Part shown: one piece after another, positions 32,357 through 42,087 of the stretch
Layout of the letters: the number at the start of each line of letters is the position of its first letter
Position numbering within the stretch: the stretch's first letter is position 1
Assembly (NCBI RefSeq): GCF_025311495.1
Contig: NZ_CP104398.1
Coordinates: 1,922,001-1,986,000, forward strand
Source: Limosilactobacillus oris
Lineage (GTDB): Bacteria; Bacillota; Bacilli; Lactobacillales; Lactobacillaceae
DNA: 64,000 bases
Direction of reading: 5' to 3'
Notes under the pieces: model-generated
The model's input: the letters and a program-made list of their open reading frames with translations, nothing else
Databases searched by the model: none
What the model was told of the DNA's origin: nothing
Program-made: the position numbers and the translations under genes

Positions 32357-32371
32357 TCCTGTTTGGGGCAT
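32357..32371. repeat. attR core of the integrated element
   Basis: TCCTGTTTGGGGCAT is an exact copy of 21392-21406 and marks the right junction, 61 bases after the integrase stop. Confidence 0.92.
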
Positions 32372-32377
32372 AGGGTT

Positions 32378-32411
32378 AGCTCGGTAAATGTTGATTTACC
32401 GAGCTTTTTCT
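32378..32411 (+). terminator. Original terminator of tRNA-Leu, displaced by the element
   Basis: AGCTCGGTAAA and TTTACCGAGCT form a perfect 11-bp stem with a TGTTGA loop, followed by TTTTC. It starts 7 bases after attR, so before integration it directly followed the tRNA gene. Confidence 0.85.
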
Positions 32412-32468
32412 TTGTCGGTATTTCTAGGTGTGCATTGCCAGAATCTCAATCGGGGGAAGGATTGTTCA

Positions 32469-33194
32469 ATGAAAAATAAACTTTATGAATCGAGCATGGC
32501 GATTATGGCGCTGATTTCAATTATTCTAATTATTCTTGATTATGGCTCGGTAATTAACATTGACCGGGGTTACCCAGCCCTATTAAACAACGTTTTGTTG
32601 GGGATTTTTACGATTGACTATTTTAGTCGCTTATACCTAGCCAAGGATAAGAAAAGGTTCTTTAAGGAAAATATTTTTGACCTGCTCTCCATTATTCCAG
32701 CTAGTGCCTCCTTTAACCTTTTCCGGGTTGCACGCTTAGGACGCCTGGTAATGGTGTTCCGCCTGGTACGGCTAGTCGGTCTGACCGGTAAACTGAACCG
32801 CCTTCTGAAAATTAACGGCTTGGTTTACATCATCTATACCAGTCTTGCTATTTTGATCATTAGTGCCGCCATGTATTCCGTCAGTGAACACGTCAGCTAT
32901 GGACGGTCGTTATGGTGGGCAATCGCCACCGCGACAACGATTGGCTATGGTGATATTTCACCCCATACGGTTTTGGGCAAATTTGCCGCTATCCTGCTAA
33001 TGATTATCGGAATCGGCTTTGTCGGGGTCCTCACCAGTTCGCTGACGAACTTCTTTATTCAGGACCATACTAAAGACCGGATGACCACGGTCCTGAACAA
33101 GCTGGATCAATTAGAAAAAGCTAACCGGGAACTCCAGGCCGAAGTACGGCATCTGGTGCAACGGCAGGAACAGCGCGACAATCAAAATGGGTAA
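32469..33194 (+). CDS. Voltage-gated-type potassium channel
   Basis: The 241-residue membrane protein has six helices. The fourth carries regularly spaced arginines (FNLFRVARLGRLVMVFRLVRLVGL, about residues 76-99), the voltage-sensor pattern. The pore loop has the filter TTIGYGD, typical of K+ selectivity. A coiled-coil tail (TTVLNKLDQLEKANRELQAEVRHLVQRQEQ) probably holds the tetramer together. The start at 32469 follows GGGGGAAGGA; the open frame extends upstream without a ribosome site. Confidence 0.92.
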   Translation: MKNKLYESSMAIMALISIILIILDYGSVINIDRGYPALLNNVLLGIFTIDYFSRLYLAKDKKRFFKENIFDLLSIIPASASFNLFRVARLGRLVMVFRLVRLVGLTGKLNRLLKINGLVYIIYTSLAILIISAAMYSVSEHVSYGRSLWWAIATATTIGYGDISPHTVLGKFAAILLMIIGIGFVGVLTSSLTNFFIQDHTKDRMTTVLNKLDQLEKANRELQAEVRHLVQRQEQRDNQNG

Positions 33195-33205
33195 CTCGGC
33201 TGGCT

Positions 33206-33240
33206 TGGCGACCGGGATGCTTGCTCCCCGGCCGTTTTTT
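33206..33240 (+). terminator. Terminator after the potassium channel gene
   Basis: ACCGGG pairs with the CCCCGG side of a GC-rich hairpin and is followed by TTTTTTG. A TATAAT box at 33243 begins the next promoter. Confidence 0.7.
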
Positions 33241-33340
33241 GTTATAATATGAAGTTGCTTTAAGAATGGGTCGAACCAACCCTACCGGTGGTCAAACCGG
33301 TTGCTGACCGTCAGATGAAATTATCAGAGGAGCAAATGCA

Positions 33341-34489
33341 ATGATCTATTTTGATAATAGCGCGACGACAAAAATATCTCCTGAAGTTTTGACAACCTAT
33401 GATACGGTTAGCCAAAAAATTTGGGGGAACCCCAGCAGTCTGCATAACTTTGGTGAAGAAGCCTGGAACTTGTTGGAACAGGCTCGACAGCAAATTGCTA
33501 AGTTAATGGGCGTGAAACCGAGTGAAATTATATTCACAAGTGGTGGCTCCGAGGGTGACAACTGGGTAATCAAGGGAACCGCCCTCGCTAAGCACCGTTT
33601 TGGCAAACACATCATTACCACTTCGGTGGAGCACGCGGCGGTGCGCAATGCAATGGCTCAGTTAGAAGAGTTGGGCTTTGAAGTTACGTACCTGCCAGTT
33701 GACAAGGAAGGGCGGATCAACCCGGCAGATGTCAAGGCCGCCCTCCGTCCCGATACCATCTTGGTCTCCATCATGGCTGTTAATAATGAAATTGGTACCA
33801 TTCAGCCAATTAAAGAGGTCGGCGAAATTCTCAAGGATTATCCCAACGTCCACTATATGGTTGACGCGGTTCAAGCGATTGGCAAGGGCTTGGATGACCT
33901 TGTCTTCAGCAACCGGGTCGATTTTGCAACTTTTTCTGGACATAAATTTCACGCTCCCCGGGGAACGGGCTTTGTCTATGCCAAGAGCGGTCGGAAACTT
34001 TCGCCGCTGATTGACGGCGGCGGTCAGGAACGGACGATGCGGAGCGGAACGGAAAACACCCCCGGTGACGTCGCAATGGCCCGGGCCATCCGCTTAGTGA
34101 AGGAAAACGAAGCCGCAACCGTTAAAAACGAGCAGGCAATCAAGGAGCGGATTTATGACCACCTCAAGCAGTTCGACCATGTCCGCATCTTCTCTGGCCG
34201 CAATGCTGGTTTTGCACCCCACGTGCTTTGCTTTGCAATTGTTGGTGTCCGTGGAGAAACGATTGTCCACGCTTTTGAAGAACAGGGGATTTACATTTCT
34301 ACCACCAGTGCTTGTTCTTCAAAGAAACATGCCGAAGCCGGGACGTTAGCCGCGATGAAGGTACCGGAAAATGAAGCTACCAGCGCGGTCCGGATTAGCC
34401 TTGGTGACCAGAACACCCTGGCAGATGCTGATAAGTTCAACCAGGTCTTTGATCAGCTTTACGCTGGTTTCCAAAAAATTATTGACTAA
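33341..34489 (+). CDS. Cysteine desulfurase, ThiI partner (NifZ/IscS type)
   Basis: The 382-residue PLP enzyme takes sulfur from cysteine. It has the substrate-side start IYFDNSATTKISPEV, TSGGSEGDNW, and the PLP lysine in FSGHKFHAPRGTGFVYAK (about residue 205). A C-terminal loop with the persulfide cysteine is in STTSACSSKK. The thiI gene follows by 19 bases. This pair supplies sulfur for 4-thiouridine in tRNA, as with NifZ-ThiI in B. subtilis, rather than general Fe-S assembly. GGAG precedes the ATG. Confidence 0.92.
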   Translation: MIYFDNSATTKISPEVLTTYDTVSQKIWGNPSSLHNFGEEAWNLLEQARQQIAKLMGVKPSEIIFTSGGSEGDNWVIKGTALAKHRFGKHIITTSVEHAAVRNAMAQLEELGFEVTYLPVDKEGRINPADVKAALRPDTILVSIMAVNNEIGTIQPIKEVGEILKDYPNVHYMVDAVQAIGKGLDDLVFSNRVDFATFSGHKFHAPRGTGFVYAKSGRKLSPLIDGGGQERTMRSGTENTPGDVAMARAIRLVKENEAATVKNEQAIKERIYDHLKQFDHVRIFSGRNAGFAPHVLCFAIVGVRGETIVHAFEEQGIYISTTSACSSKKHAEAGTLAAMKVPENEATSAVRISLGDQNTLADADKFNQVFDQLYAGFQKIID

Positions 34490-34508
34490 CAACTAAGGAG
34501 GTAAACAC

Positions 34509-35729
34509 TTGCAGTACACTGAAATTATGGTGCGCTACGGTGAACTTTCTACCAAGGGGCACAATAAAAAGTCATTTATTGACCGCTTGGGAAGCAACGT
34601 TCGCCACGCCCTGCACCGCTTTGAGCAGGTTAAGGTGCACGCCCAGCAAGATCGGCTCCACGTCCAATTAAATGGTGCTGACTACGACGAAGTGATGAAG
34701 CACCTGAAGGACGTCTTCGGGATTCAAAACTTTTCACCGTCGATTAAGGTCGAAAAGAGTTTTGAAGCCGTTGCAGCCGCTGCTGAAGCGATGGTAAAAG
34801 AACAGGTTACTAAGCCTGTGACTTTTAAGATTGAGACCAAGCGCGCAGACCACCACTTCCCAATCGACACCTTTGAAATGAATAACCGCCTGGGCGGGGA
34901 CCTGTTAGAGAAGTTTCCAGACAAGCTAAAGGTTGATGTTCACCATCCCGACCTGACGATCCGGGTTGAAATTCGCTTAAACGGGATTTTCCTCTCCAGC
35001 GAGACCATCAAGGGCGCTGGTGGGCTCCCGGTTGGAACCGCCGGCAAGGGAATGATGATGCTTTCCGGGGGAATTGACTCGCCAGTGGCCGCCTACTTAG
35101 GAATGAAGCGGGGCGTTTCGATGGAAATGGTTCACTTCTTTAGCCCGCCGTACACCAGTCCCCAGGCGCTTGCCAAGGCGAAGCAGCTGACGGAAAAGCT
35201 GGCTAAGTACTCCGGTAGTATCAAGTTTATCCAGGTGCCGTTTACCGAAATTCAGGAAACGGTGAAGGAAAAAGTTCCAGAGGGTTACTTGATGACTGTT
35301 CAGCGGCGGATGATGCTCCGTTTGGCAACGGCAATTATGGAAAAGCGCCACGGCCTGGCAATCTTTAATGGTGAGTCACTGGGCCAGGTGGCTTCCCAGA
35401 CGATGGAGAGCATGATGGCAATTGAGGACGTGACAAACTACCCCGTTTTACGGCCGGTCCTGTCCTTTGATAAGACGGAAATTATCAAGATTGCCGAAGA
35501 TATCGATACCTATGACTTATCAATTCTGCCGTACGAAGACTGTTGTACGGTCTTTACGCCGCCGTCGCCGAAGACTAAGCCAAGCGTGAAAAAGGCCCGC
35601 TTGTACGAACAGCACCTTGATGTTGAAGGCTTGATTCAGCGGTCCCTAGACGGCATTAAGATTACCGAAATCCATCCTGGGGAAGACTTCCTGAACCAAA
35701 ACGAGGACGTCTTTGCGGAACTTCTGTAA
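34509..35729 (+). CDS. thiI: tRNA 4-thiouridine synthase ThiI
   Basis: ThiI adenylates U8 of tRNA and inserts sulfur. The 406-residue protein begins at a TTG with GGAGG upstream. It has an NFLD and THUMP region (about residues 1-170, with [20 protein letters not shown]), then the PP-loop SGGIDSPVA (about residue 186) and a C-terminal AANH domain ending [19 protein letters not shown]. No rhodanese domain is fused, as expected for the short Gram-positive form that works with a dedicated desulfurase, here encoded just upstream. Confidence 0.96.
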   Translation: MQYTEIMVRYGELSTKGHNKKSFIDRLGSNVRHALHRFEQVKVHAQQDRLHVQLNGADYDEVMKHLKDVFGIQNFSPSIKVEKSFEAVAAAAEAMVKEQVTKPVTFKIETKRADHHFPIDTFEMNNRLGGDLLEKFPDKLKVDVHHPDLTIRVEIRLNGIFLSSETIKGAGGLPVGTAGKGMMMLSGGIDSPVAAYLGMKRGVSMEMVHFFSPPYTSPQALAKAKQLTEKLAKYSGSIKFIQVPFTEIQETVKEKVPEGYLMTVQRRMMLRLATAIMEKRHGLAIFNGESLGQVASQTMESMMAIEDVTNYPVLRPVLSFDKTEIIKIAEDIDTYDLSILPYEDCCTVFTPPSPKTKPSVKKARLYEQHLDVEGLIQRSLDGIKITEIHPGEDFLNQNEDVFAELL

Positions 35730-35738
35730 AATTCCTGC

Positions 35739-35767
35739 TTGACGTCGCTAAGTTATTTAGCTATGAT
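35739..35767 (+). promoter_or_regulatory. Promoter of valS T-box transcript
   Basis: TTGACG (35739-35744) and TATGAT (35762-35767) are 17 bases apart. Confidence 0.75.
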
Positions 35768-35774
35768 ACAAGCA

Positions 35775-36012
35775 TAATAAGCAATGACCGAAAGAGTAGT
35801 GAGTCGTGTAGTGCCTAGCGAGGGCCGGTTGGTGAAAGGGCCTGGCTGCTGACTGACGAATGTAGCTCGGGAGCTGATTGGCTGAACCTTTATTAGGCTA
35901 ATCCGGTTCATCACCGTTACCAAATGAATGAGGGGAGTCATGACTTGGCTCAATTTAGGTGGTAACGCGAGCAATCGTCCTATCAGAAATGATGGGGCGA
36001 TTTTTTTATTAG
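35775..36012 (+). promoter_or_regulatory. T-box leader of valS (specifier probably GTA, Val)
   Basis: The leader has the T-box AGGTGGTAACGCG (35957-35969) and a terminator whose arms AATCG...CGATT are followed by seven T (35972-36010). The specifier is placed at 35862-35864, GTA in GACGAATGTAGC, which reads valine and fits the downstream gene. Uncharged tRNA-Val would prevent termination. The leader accounts for the 336 bases between thiI and valS. Confidence 0.9.
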
Positions 36013-36065
36013 TCGTGCTTACGAAGATGATGGAGTAAACAAAATGTGAAAGGAGCGATTATACG

Positions 36066-38717
36066 ATGACAAAAGAGATGTCAACTAAGTATGATCCGTC
36101 AGCAGTTGAAACTGGCCGCTACCAATGGTGGATTGACCAGGGCCTGTTCAAACCCAGCGGTGACAAGAAGGCCCACCCGTATTCTATCGTGATCCCGCCG
36201 CCGAATGTTACCGGGAAACTTCACTTGGGCCACGCCTGGGATACGACCCTGCAAGATATTATTATCCGGCAAAAGCGGATGCAGGGTTATGACGTTCTGT
36301 GGATTCCGGGAATGGACCACGCCGGAATTGCCACCCAGGCGAAGGTGGAAGCCCGGTTGCGCAAGCAGGGGATTTCCCGTTACGACCTGGGCCGGGAAAA
36401 GTTCGTTCAACAGGTCTGGGACTGGAAGGACGAGTACGCCGACATTATCCACCAGCAATGGGCCAAGATGGGGATTTCCGTTGATTACGACCGGGAACGC
36501 TTTACCCTGGATGAGGGGCTGAACAAGGCCGTGCGGAAGGTCTTCGTTGACCTTTACAAGAAGGGCTTGATTTACCGGGGAACTTACATTATCAACTGGG
36601 ATCCGCAAGCGCGGACGGCCCTGTCTGACATTGAAGTTGTCCACAAGGATGATCAGGGGGCCTTCTACCACGTTAAATACCCGTTTACCGACGGCACGAC
36701 CTTTAACGGCAAGGACTACATCGAAATTGCCACGACCCGTCCGGAAACGATGTTTGGTGACGAAGCGGTTGCTGTCCACCCTGACGACGAACGCTACAAG
36801 GAACTGGTCGGCAAGAAGGTCAAAGTACCACTGGTTGACCGGGAAATCGAAATCATTGCCGATGAATACGTTACCCCAGACTTCGGAACGGGGATGGTTA
36901 AGATTACCCCAGCCCACGACCCGAACGACTTCAAAGTTGGTAAGCGCCACAACTTGCCAGAACTGAACACGATGAATGAAGACGCCACAATGAACGAAAA
37001 TGCCGGCAAGTACGAAGGTATGGACCGGTTTGAAGCCCGGAAGGCAATCGTCAAGGACCTGGAAGATCAAGGCTACATGCTCAAAGTAGTGCCAATTACC
37101 CACTCAGTTGGTCACTCCGAACGGACCGGGGTCCAAGTCGAAGCGCGCCTGTCGACCCAGTGGTTTGTTAAGATGAAGCCACTGGCTGAAATGGCACTCA
37201 AGAACCAGCAGACGGACGACCGGGTAAACTTTATTCCCGAACGGTTCGAGCACACCTTTACCCAGTGGATGGAAAATATTCATGACTGGGTAATCTCTCG
37301 ACAACTCTGGTGGGGTCACCGGATTCCGGCCTGGTACAACAAGCAGACCGGGGAAGTTTACGTCGGAATGGAAGCACCAAAGGATGCCGAGAACTGGGAG
37401 CAGGATAGTGATGTCCTTGACACCTGGTTCTCCAGTGCCCTCTGGCCGTTCTCAACAATGGGCTGGCCGGATACTGATTCCGCAGACTTCAAGCGCTACT
37501 TCCCAACCAACACCCTGGTTACTGGTTACGACATCATCTTCTTCTGGGTTTCCCGGATGATTTTCCAGTCACTCGAATTTACTGGCAAGGCACCGTTTAA
37601 GAACGTTCTCCTGCACGGTTTGATTCGGGATGAACAGGGCCGGAAGATGAGTAAGTCTCTCGGAAACGGGATTGACCCAATGGATGTCATCAAGAAGTAC
37701 GGGGTGGACGCACTGCGCTGGTTCCTGATTACCGGTTCCACCCCAGGCCAGGACATTCGATTCTCCTACACCAAGATGGACGCGGCTTGGAACTTCATCA
37801 ACAAGATTTGGAACGCCAGCCGGTACGTAATCATGAACCTTGGTGAGATGCCAGCACCAGTCCTGCCGGCCAAGGACAAGTGGGACTTAGCTGACCGGTG
37901 GATCCTAAGCCGGCTGAACGCCACGATTGAACAGGTTACCGAAATGTCAGAGAAGTTTGAATTCGGTGAAGTTGGTCGGGCGCTTTACAACTTTATCTGG
38001 AACGACTTCTGTGACTGGTACATTGAAATGACCAAGGAGAAGCTGAATAACGGGACCGCAGAAGAAAAGGCCGATACCAAGAACATTCTTGGCTACGTCC
38101 TGGATCAAACCCTGAAGCTCCTCCACCCAATCATGCCGTTCGTGACGGAAAAACTTTGGCAGTCGATGCCGCACGATGGCAAGTCGATCATGGTAGCTGC
38201 TTACCCAACGGCTGATGCTGAACTGAATGATTCGGCCGCAACGGAGCAAATGGACAGCCTGATTGAAATGATCAAGGCAGTCCGGAACATCCGGAACGAA
38301 GCTAACGCGCCGATGTCGAAGCCGGTAGACATCCTGGTTAAGACTAAGGACGCCCATCTGGCCGAGATGCTCAATGCGAACCGCGATTACATCGATCGCT
38401 TCTGTCACCCGGCAGAATTAAAGATCGGGGCCGACGTGGAAGCACCAAAGCTGGCGATGTCCAGTATCCTGGCCGGGGCGGAAGTCTTTATCCCGATGGC
38501 TGAATTGGTCGACCTGGACGAAGAACGGTCCAAGATGGAGAAAGAAATTGCCAAGCTGGAAAAGGAAGTTGAACGTTCCAACAAGAAGCTCGGCAACAAG
38601 AAGTTTGTTGAAAATGCTCCTGAAAAGGTCGTTGAAGCCGAAAAGCAAAAGGCGGTTGAGTGGCAGCAAAAGCTGGTAGCCGCACAAGATCGCTTGGCTT
38701 CATTGCAAGATGCTTAA
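36066..38717 (+). CDS. valS: Valyl-tRNA synthetase
   Basis: This class I synthetase charges tRNA-Val. The 883-residue protein has the HIGH motif in [16 protein letters not shown] (about residues 42-57), an editing domain ([20 protein letters not shown]), and [12 protein letters not shown] near residue 528. A C-terminal coiled coil is rich in Glu and Lys ([28 protein letters not shown]), which binds tRNA. The length is normal. AAAGGAG lies before the ATG. Expression should depend on the valine T-box. Confidence 0.98.
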   Translation: MTKEMSTKYDPSAVETGRYQWWIDQGLFKPSGDKKAHPYSIVIPPPNVTGKLHLGHAWDTTLQDIIIRQKRMQGYDVLWIPGMDHAGIATQAKVEARLRKQGISRYDLGREKFVQQVWDWKDEYADIIHQQWAKMGISVDYDRERFTLDEGLNKAVRKVFVDLYKKGLIYRGTYIINWDPQARTALSDIEVVHKDDQGAFYHVKYPFTDGTTFNGKDYIEIATTRPETMFGDEAVAVHPDDERYKELVGKKVKVPLVDREIEIIADEYVTPDFGTGMVKITPAHDPNDFKVGKRHNLPELNTMNEDATMNENAGKYEGMDRFEARKAIVKDLEDQGYMLKVVPITHSVGHSERTGVQVEARLSTQWFVKMKPLAEMALKNQQTDDRVNFIPERFEHTFTQWMENIHDWVISRQLWWGHRIPAWYNKQTGEVYVGMEAPKDAENWEQDSDVLDTWFSSALWPFSTMGWPDTDSADFKRYFPTNTLVTGYDIIFFWVSRMIFQSLEFTGKAPFKNVLLHGLIRDEQGRKMSKSLGNGIDPMDVIKKYGVDALRWFLITGSTPGQDIRFSYTKMDAAWNFINKIWNASRYVIMNLGEMPAPVLPAKDKWDLADRWILSRLNATIEQVTEMSEKFEFGEVGRALYNFIWNDFCDWYIEMTKEKLNNGTAEEKADTKNILGYVLDQTLKLLHPIMPFVTEKLWQSMPHDGKSIMVAAYPTADAELNDSAATEQMDSLIEMIKAVRNIRNEANAPMSKPVDILVKTKDAHLAEMLNANRDYIDRFCHPAELKIGADVEAPKLAMSSILAGAEVFIPMAELVDLDEERSKMEKEIAKLEKEVERSNKKLGNKKFVENAPEKVVEAEKQKAVEWQQKLVAAQDRLASLQDA

Positions 38718-38734
38718 CATTAATTGATGTCCCC

Positions 38735-38785
38735 AACAAGGCGGTTAACCGGTCAATCGTGACTCGTTGACCGCCTTGTTTTGAA
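38735..38785 (+). terminator. valS terminator
   Basis: CAAGGCGGTTAAC pairs with GTTGACCGCCTTG (one G-U pair), followed by TTTTG. Confidence 0.8.
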
Positions 38786-38800
38786 TAAAGGAGGATTAAG

Positions 38801-40117
38801 ATGATTTCAACGTATGAAGAGGCGTTGGCTTTTATCCACGGCCGGACGAAATTCAAGAAAATTCCGACGCTCAAGCGGATGCGGCGCTTTTTAAAAGAAC
38901 TCGGCGACCCGCAGGAGGGCTTAAAGTACATCCACGTCACCGGAACCAATGGGAAGGGGTCGGTCGTGGCGATGATGCGGTCAATGCTGCTGGAAAGCGG
39001 CTTGACGGTTGGCAGCTTTACTTCGCCCTTTATCACCCGCTTTAACGAACGAATCGAGCTTAATGGCGAACAGATCAGCGACGCGGACCTGGTGCGGCTG
39101 ACGAACCAGGTCGCCGGGGTAGTGGCTAAACTTGACCAGGCCTTACCCGAGGGGGGACCGACGGAGTTTGAAATTGATACGGCCATCATGTTTTTGTACA
39201 TGGCGGAAAAACAGCCGGACGTGGTACTGCTGGAAGTTGGAATCGGGGGCCTCTATGATTCGACAAACGTGATCGTTCCCGAAGTCAGCGTGATTACGAC
39301 GGTCGGCTGGGACCACATGAAGTACTTGGGGAATACCCTAGCAGAAATTGCCGCGCAAAAGGCGGGTATTATTAAGGCGGGCCGTCCAGTAGTAGTCGGT
39401 CAATTGCCAGCAAGTGCCGCAACTGTGATTAAGCAAACGGCAGTGGCAAAGAACGCCCGCTTGTACGCGTTGGATCGTGACTTTACGGTTAAAAAGACCG
39501 CCAACCACCGTTTCTTTGCTCAGATTACTTATTCTGGGGTGGGACTGCACCAGCTTCGGGGACAGTTAGGCCTGGGCGGTGACTATCAGGTGGAAAACGC
39601 CGCGGTGGCTCTGACGGCAGTCCAATTATTTCTCACGAGTAACCATTACCCCCTGGACCGGCATGCCTTGCTGACCGGCTTGGCAGAGACGCGGTGGCCG
39701 GGACGACTGGAACCCGTTAACACGGAACCGTTGGTGTTGTTGGATGGGGCGCATAACCTTCCTGGAATCCAGGCACTAGTTAAGACGATTCGTGATGATT
39801 TCGCCGACCGGGACGTTTACCTGCTGGTGGCCATTTTGGCCGACAAGCAGTACGAGCTGATGCTTGGAGAGCTGGCGAGCCTTGGAAATGTCCATATCAC
39901 CGTTACCCACTTTGCGGGACCGGGGCCTAAGCGACCAAGCGCTGACTTGGCCGCGGCTGCCCAGCAGATCAAGGCCCGCTACCCAATTCAAGTTGTCGAA
40001 CAATGGCAATTGGCTTTTCAGCAGGTAGCTCAGGAACTAAGCAGCGACGACGTTATGATTGTCACCGGCTCACTTTATTTTATTTCAGAAGTTCACCACC
40101 TATTTGATGCAAATTAG
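38801..40117 (+). CDS. folC: Folylpolyglutamate synthase / dihydrofolate synthase
   Basis: This Mur-ligase-family enzyme adds glutamate to folates, and in some bacteria also makes dihydrofolate. The 438-residue protein begins STYEEALAFIHGRTKFKKIPTLKRM. It has the P-loop VTGTNGKGSV (about residues 47-56), SPFITRFNERI, GIGGLYDSTNVI with the conserved Asp, and WPGRLEPV with LLDGAHNLPG in the C-terminal domain. It usually follows valS in lactobacilli, and does so here. Confidence 0.95.
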   Translation: MISTYEEALAFIHGRTKFKKIPTLKRMRRFLKELGDPQEGLKYIHVTGTNGKGSVVAMMRSMLLESGLTVGSFTSPFITRFNERIELNGEQISDADLVRLTNQVAGVVAKLDQALPEGGPTEFEIDTAIMFLYMAEKQPDVVLLEVGIGGLYDSTNVIVPEVSVITTVGWDHMKYLGNTLAEIAAQKAGIIKAGRPVVVGQLPASAATVIKQTAVAKNARLYALDRDFTVKKTANHRFFAQITYSGVGLHQLRGQLGLGGDYQVENAAVALTAVQLFLTSNHYPLDRHALLTGLAETRWPGRLEPVNTEPLVLLDGAHNLPGIQALVKTIRDDFADRDVYLLVAILADKQYELMLGELASLGNVHITVTHFAGPGPKRPSADLAAAAQQIKARYPIQVVEQWQLAFQQVAQELSSDDVMIVTGSLYFISEVHHLFDAN

Positions 40118-40165
40118 GAAAGCAGTCGTATTTATTATTTAGAGCCGAAAAGGAGAATGATAAGT

Positions 40166-40783
40166 ATGACTAACTCAGTTGAAGATCAGTACGTCAATTT
40201 ACTAGCCCGGAGTATTCCCGCGGCGACAATCAAGCGTAATAAAGAACTTTTTTTGAAGTTTTTAGACTGGTTTCCCAACCCGCTCGCGGTTAAACAGATG
40301 TCACGTGCCCAGCGATCCCAGGTCCTGGAGTGGGGCCCGGAAATGCGGGCCTTGATTGCGGGAATTGAGCTTGGAAAACTGGTAGGGAAGAGCCACCCGG
40401 AAATTTGCGGACACGCATACTCCAGCGTGACGCTAGGCCAGCAGATGATCGACTACTTTGCGGGTGATGAGCAGGAAAGTGTTGTGATTGCCTGTACTGA
40501 TGTTCATAATGACGTTATCGACTACAAGACGGTCTTCAAGGGTGGTCAGAGTGAGTGTCTCTTGTACCCTGACCAGATCTTTGCCTATGCACTGCGGCAA
40601 TCCGCGACCGGAATTGTGATGGTCCATAATCATCCTTCTGGGGACGTCAAGCCCTCTGAACAGGACCTGCGGTTTGCCAAACGACTAGAGCGGGGCAGTC
40701 GAATTCTCGGCCTTCAGATGCTGGACTTCCTGATTGTCGGTCAAGAGCAGTACTTTAGCTGGCGGGAAAGTCAGTTAAAGTAA
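40166..40783 (+). CDS. radC: RadC family JAMM protein
   Basis: The 205-residue protein has an N-terminal helix-hairpin-helix-like part and a C-terminal MPN/JAMM domain (about residues 80-205). The zinc motif appears as VMVHNHPSGDVKPSEQD (H-x-H-x7-D pattern), with an upstream Glu. RadC is placed with recombination and repair, but its biochemical role is unsettled. It stands directly before mreB, as in most lactobacilli. ATG 40166 is chosen over 40157 because the AAAGGAG site abuts the earlier one. Confidence 0.92.
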   Translation: MTNSVEDQYVNLLARSIPAATIKRNKELFLKFLDWFPNPLAVKQMSRAQRSQVLEWGPEMRALIAGIELGKLVGKSHPEICGHAYSSVTLGQQMIDYFAGDEQESVVIACTDVHNDVIDYKTVFKGGQSECLLYPDQIFAYALRQSATGIVMVHNHPSGDVKPSEQDLRFAKRLERGSRILGLQMLDFLIVGQEQYFSWRESQLK

Positions 40784-40867
40784 TAAAAGGTAAAGAAAGA
40801 TTTAATTTCCCTAGTGAGGTTTTACCCGGAACGGCTAATAATGTATATTTATGTTCGTATGTGACCC

Positions 40868-40895
40868 GTGGCTATGGTATAATATCCACGGTATT
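40868..40895 (+). promoter_or_regulatory. Palindrome around the mreB promoter -10 box
   Basis: CCGTGG and CCACGG flank TATGGTATAATAT, so TATAAT lies inside an inverted repeat, about 65 bases before the mreB start. It could be an operator or a 5' hairpin. Confidence 0.4.
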
Positions 40896-40940
40896 GAATT
40901 CAAAAGATTATCAGTCTTAAAAACGAAGGGAAGAAACAGA

Positions 40941-41942
40941 GTGCTAGGAATCGGAACCAAAAATTTGGGAATCGATCTGGGAACTGCGAATACGATTGTC
41001 TACCTTGAGGGCAAGGGAATCGTACTCCGGGAGCCATCAGTTGTTGCGCGGAATGCTAAGTCCAACGAAGTTATTTCCGTTGGGAGCGACGCCCGTGACA
41101 TGATTGGCCGAACCCCAGAAAGTATTGTTGCAATTCGGCCGATGAAGGACGGTGTGATTGCTGATTACGATACCACCGTTGCCATGATGAAGTACTACAT
41201 CAACAAGGCCCTCGGTAATGGGAATGGCAAGCCATACGTAATGGTTTGTGTCCCAAGCGGTATTACGGAAGTAGAAAAGCGGGCCGTAATCGACGCTACG
41301 CGGGTTGCTGGTGCGCGTGATGCGTACGTCATCGAGGAACCGTTTGCGGCCGCAATCGGTGCCGGTCTTCCAGTAATGGACCCGACCGGGAGCATGGTGG
41401 TTGATATTGGTGGTGGGACGACTGACGTTGCTACCATCTCACTGGGGGGAATCGTTTCTAGCCGGTCAATTCGGATGGCTGGTGACAAGATGAACGATGC
41501 CATTGCCCAGTATGTCCGGCAAAACATGAACCTCCTGATTGGTGAACGGACTGCCGAAAAGCTGAAGTGGGATGTTGGTTCTGCTTCCGTTGAAGCTGCC
41601 AAGGAAATGGGAACGACCGAAGTTCGCGGCCGGGATTTGGTAACCGGTTTGCCAAAGACGATGGAAGTATCCGCTGTGGACGTTTCAACTGCTCTTCAGG
41701 ACGTTGTCGAAAACATTATTAATGCTATTAAGGGCACGCTTGAGGAAACTTCACCAGAAATTGCCGCGGACGTCATTGACCACGGAATTGTTCTGACTGG
41801 TGGGGGAGCCTTGCTGAAGCACCTGCCAGATGTTATTGCGGATGCTACTAAGGTGCCAGTGTTTATCGCTAATGACCCGTTGGACTGTGTAGCCATCGGG
41901 ACTGGTGAATCACTAAAGAGCATTGACGTAATGAAGAAGTAA
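40941..41942 (+). CDS. mreB: Rod shape-determining actin MreB
   Basis: This actin-like ATPase forms membrane-bound filaments that guide lateral wall synthesis. The 333-residue protein begins [20 protein letters not shown] (phosphate 1 motif) and has [16 protein letters not shown] (phosphate 2, about residues 158-173) and [15 protein letters not shown] (adenosine motif, about residue 279). The GTG start at 40941 with GAAGGG upstream gives the usual MreB length; the longer frame to 40851 lacks a ribosome site. mreC and mreD follow. Confidence 0.97.
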   Translation: MLGIGTKNLGIDLGTANTIVYLEGKGIVLREPSVVARNAKSNEVISVGSDARDMIGRTPESIVAIRPMKDGVIADYDTTVAMMKYYINKALGNGNGKPYVMVCVPSGITEVEKRAVIDATRVAGARDAYVIEEPFAAAIGAGLPVMDPTGSMVVDIGGGTTDVATISLGGIVSSRSIRMAGDKMNDAIAQYVRQNMNLLIGERTAEKLKWDVGSASVEAAKEMGTTEVRGRDLVTGLPKTMEVSAVDVSTALQDVVENIINAIKGTLEETSPEIAADVIDHGIVLTGGGALLKHLPDVIADATKVPVFIANDPLDCVAIGTGESLKSIDVMKK

Positions 41943-42017
41943 GCAAAGAGAAATGATTTTGAGATAGCTGTCAATTGACAGTCAAAGATATATCATTAGA
42001 TTTGGCTAGTGATAGGC

Positions 42018-42060
42018 GGGGCTGGTCGCAAAACGATTTGTTTTGTCTAGCCCCCTTTTA
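42018..42060 (+). terminator. mreB-mreC intergenic hairpin
   Basis: GGGGCTGG pairs with CTAGCCCC, with AAAC/GTTT nested inside, followed by CTTTTATT. A separate palindrome CTGTCAATTGACAG lies near 41968. The hairpin may lower read-through from mreB into mreCD. Confidence 0.65.
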
Positions 42061-42087
42061 TTATCTTGCCCACAATGGAGGATTAGC

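Larger units (their letters stand above)
21392..32371. mobile_element. Integrated phage satellite or reduced prophage, 11 kb
   Basis: The element lies between 15-bp direct repeats, one in tRNA-Leu and one next to the tyrosine integrase. From the right it holds the integrase, a lipoprotein, a CI-type repressor, an operator region, and about 14 leftward early genes for regulation and replication, ending in an ArpU-like activator and a type I toxin locus. No terminase, portal, capsid, tail, holin or lysin gene is present, and the size fits phage-inducible islands. The alternative is a prophage that lost its late genes. Codon use is more AT-rich than in the flanking core genes. Confidence 0.88.
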
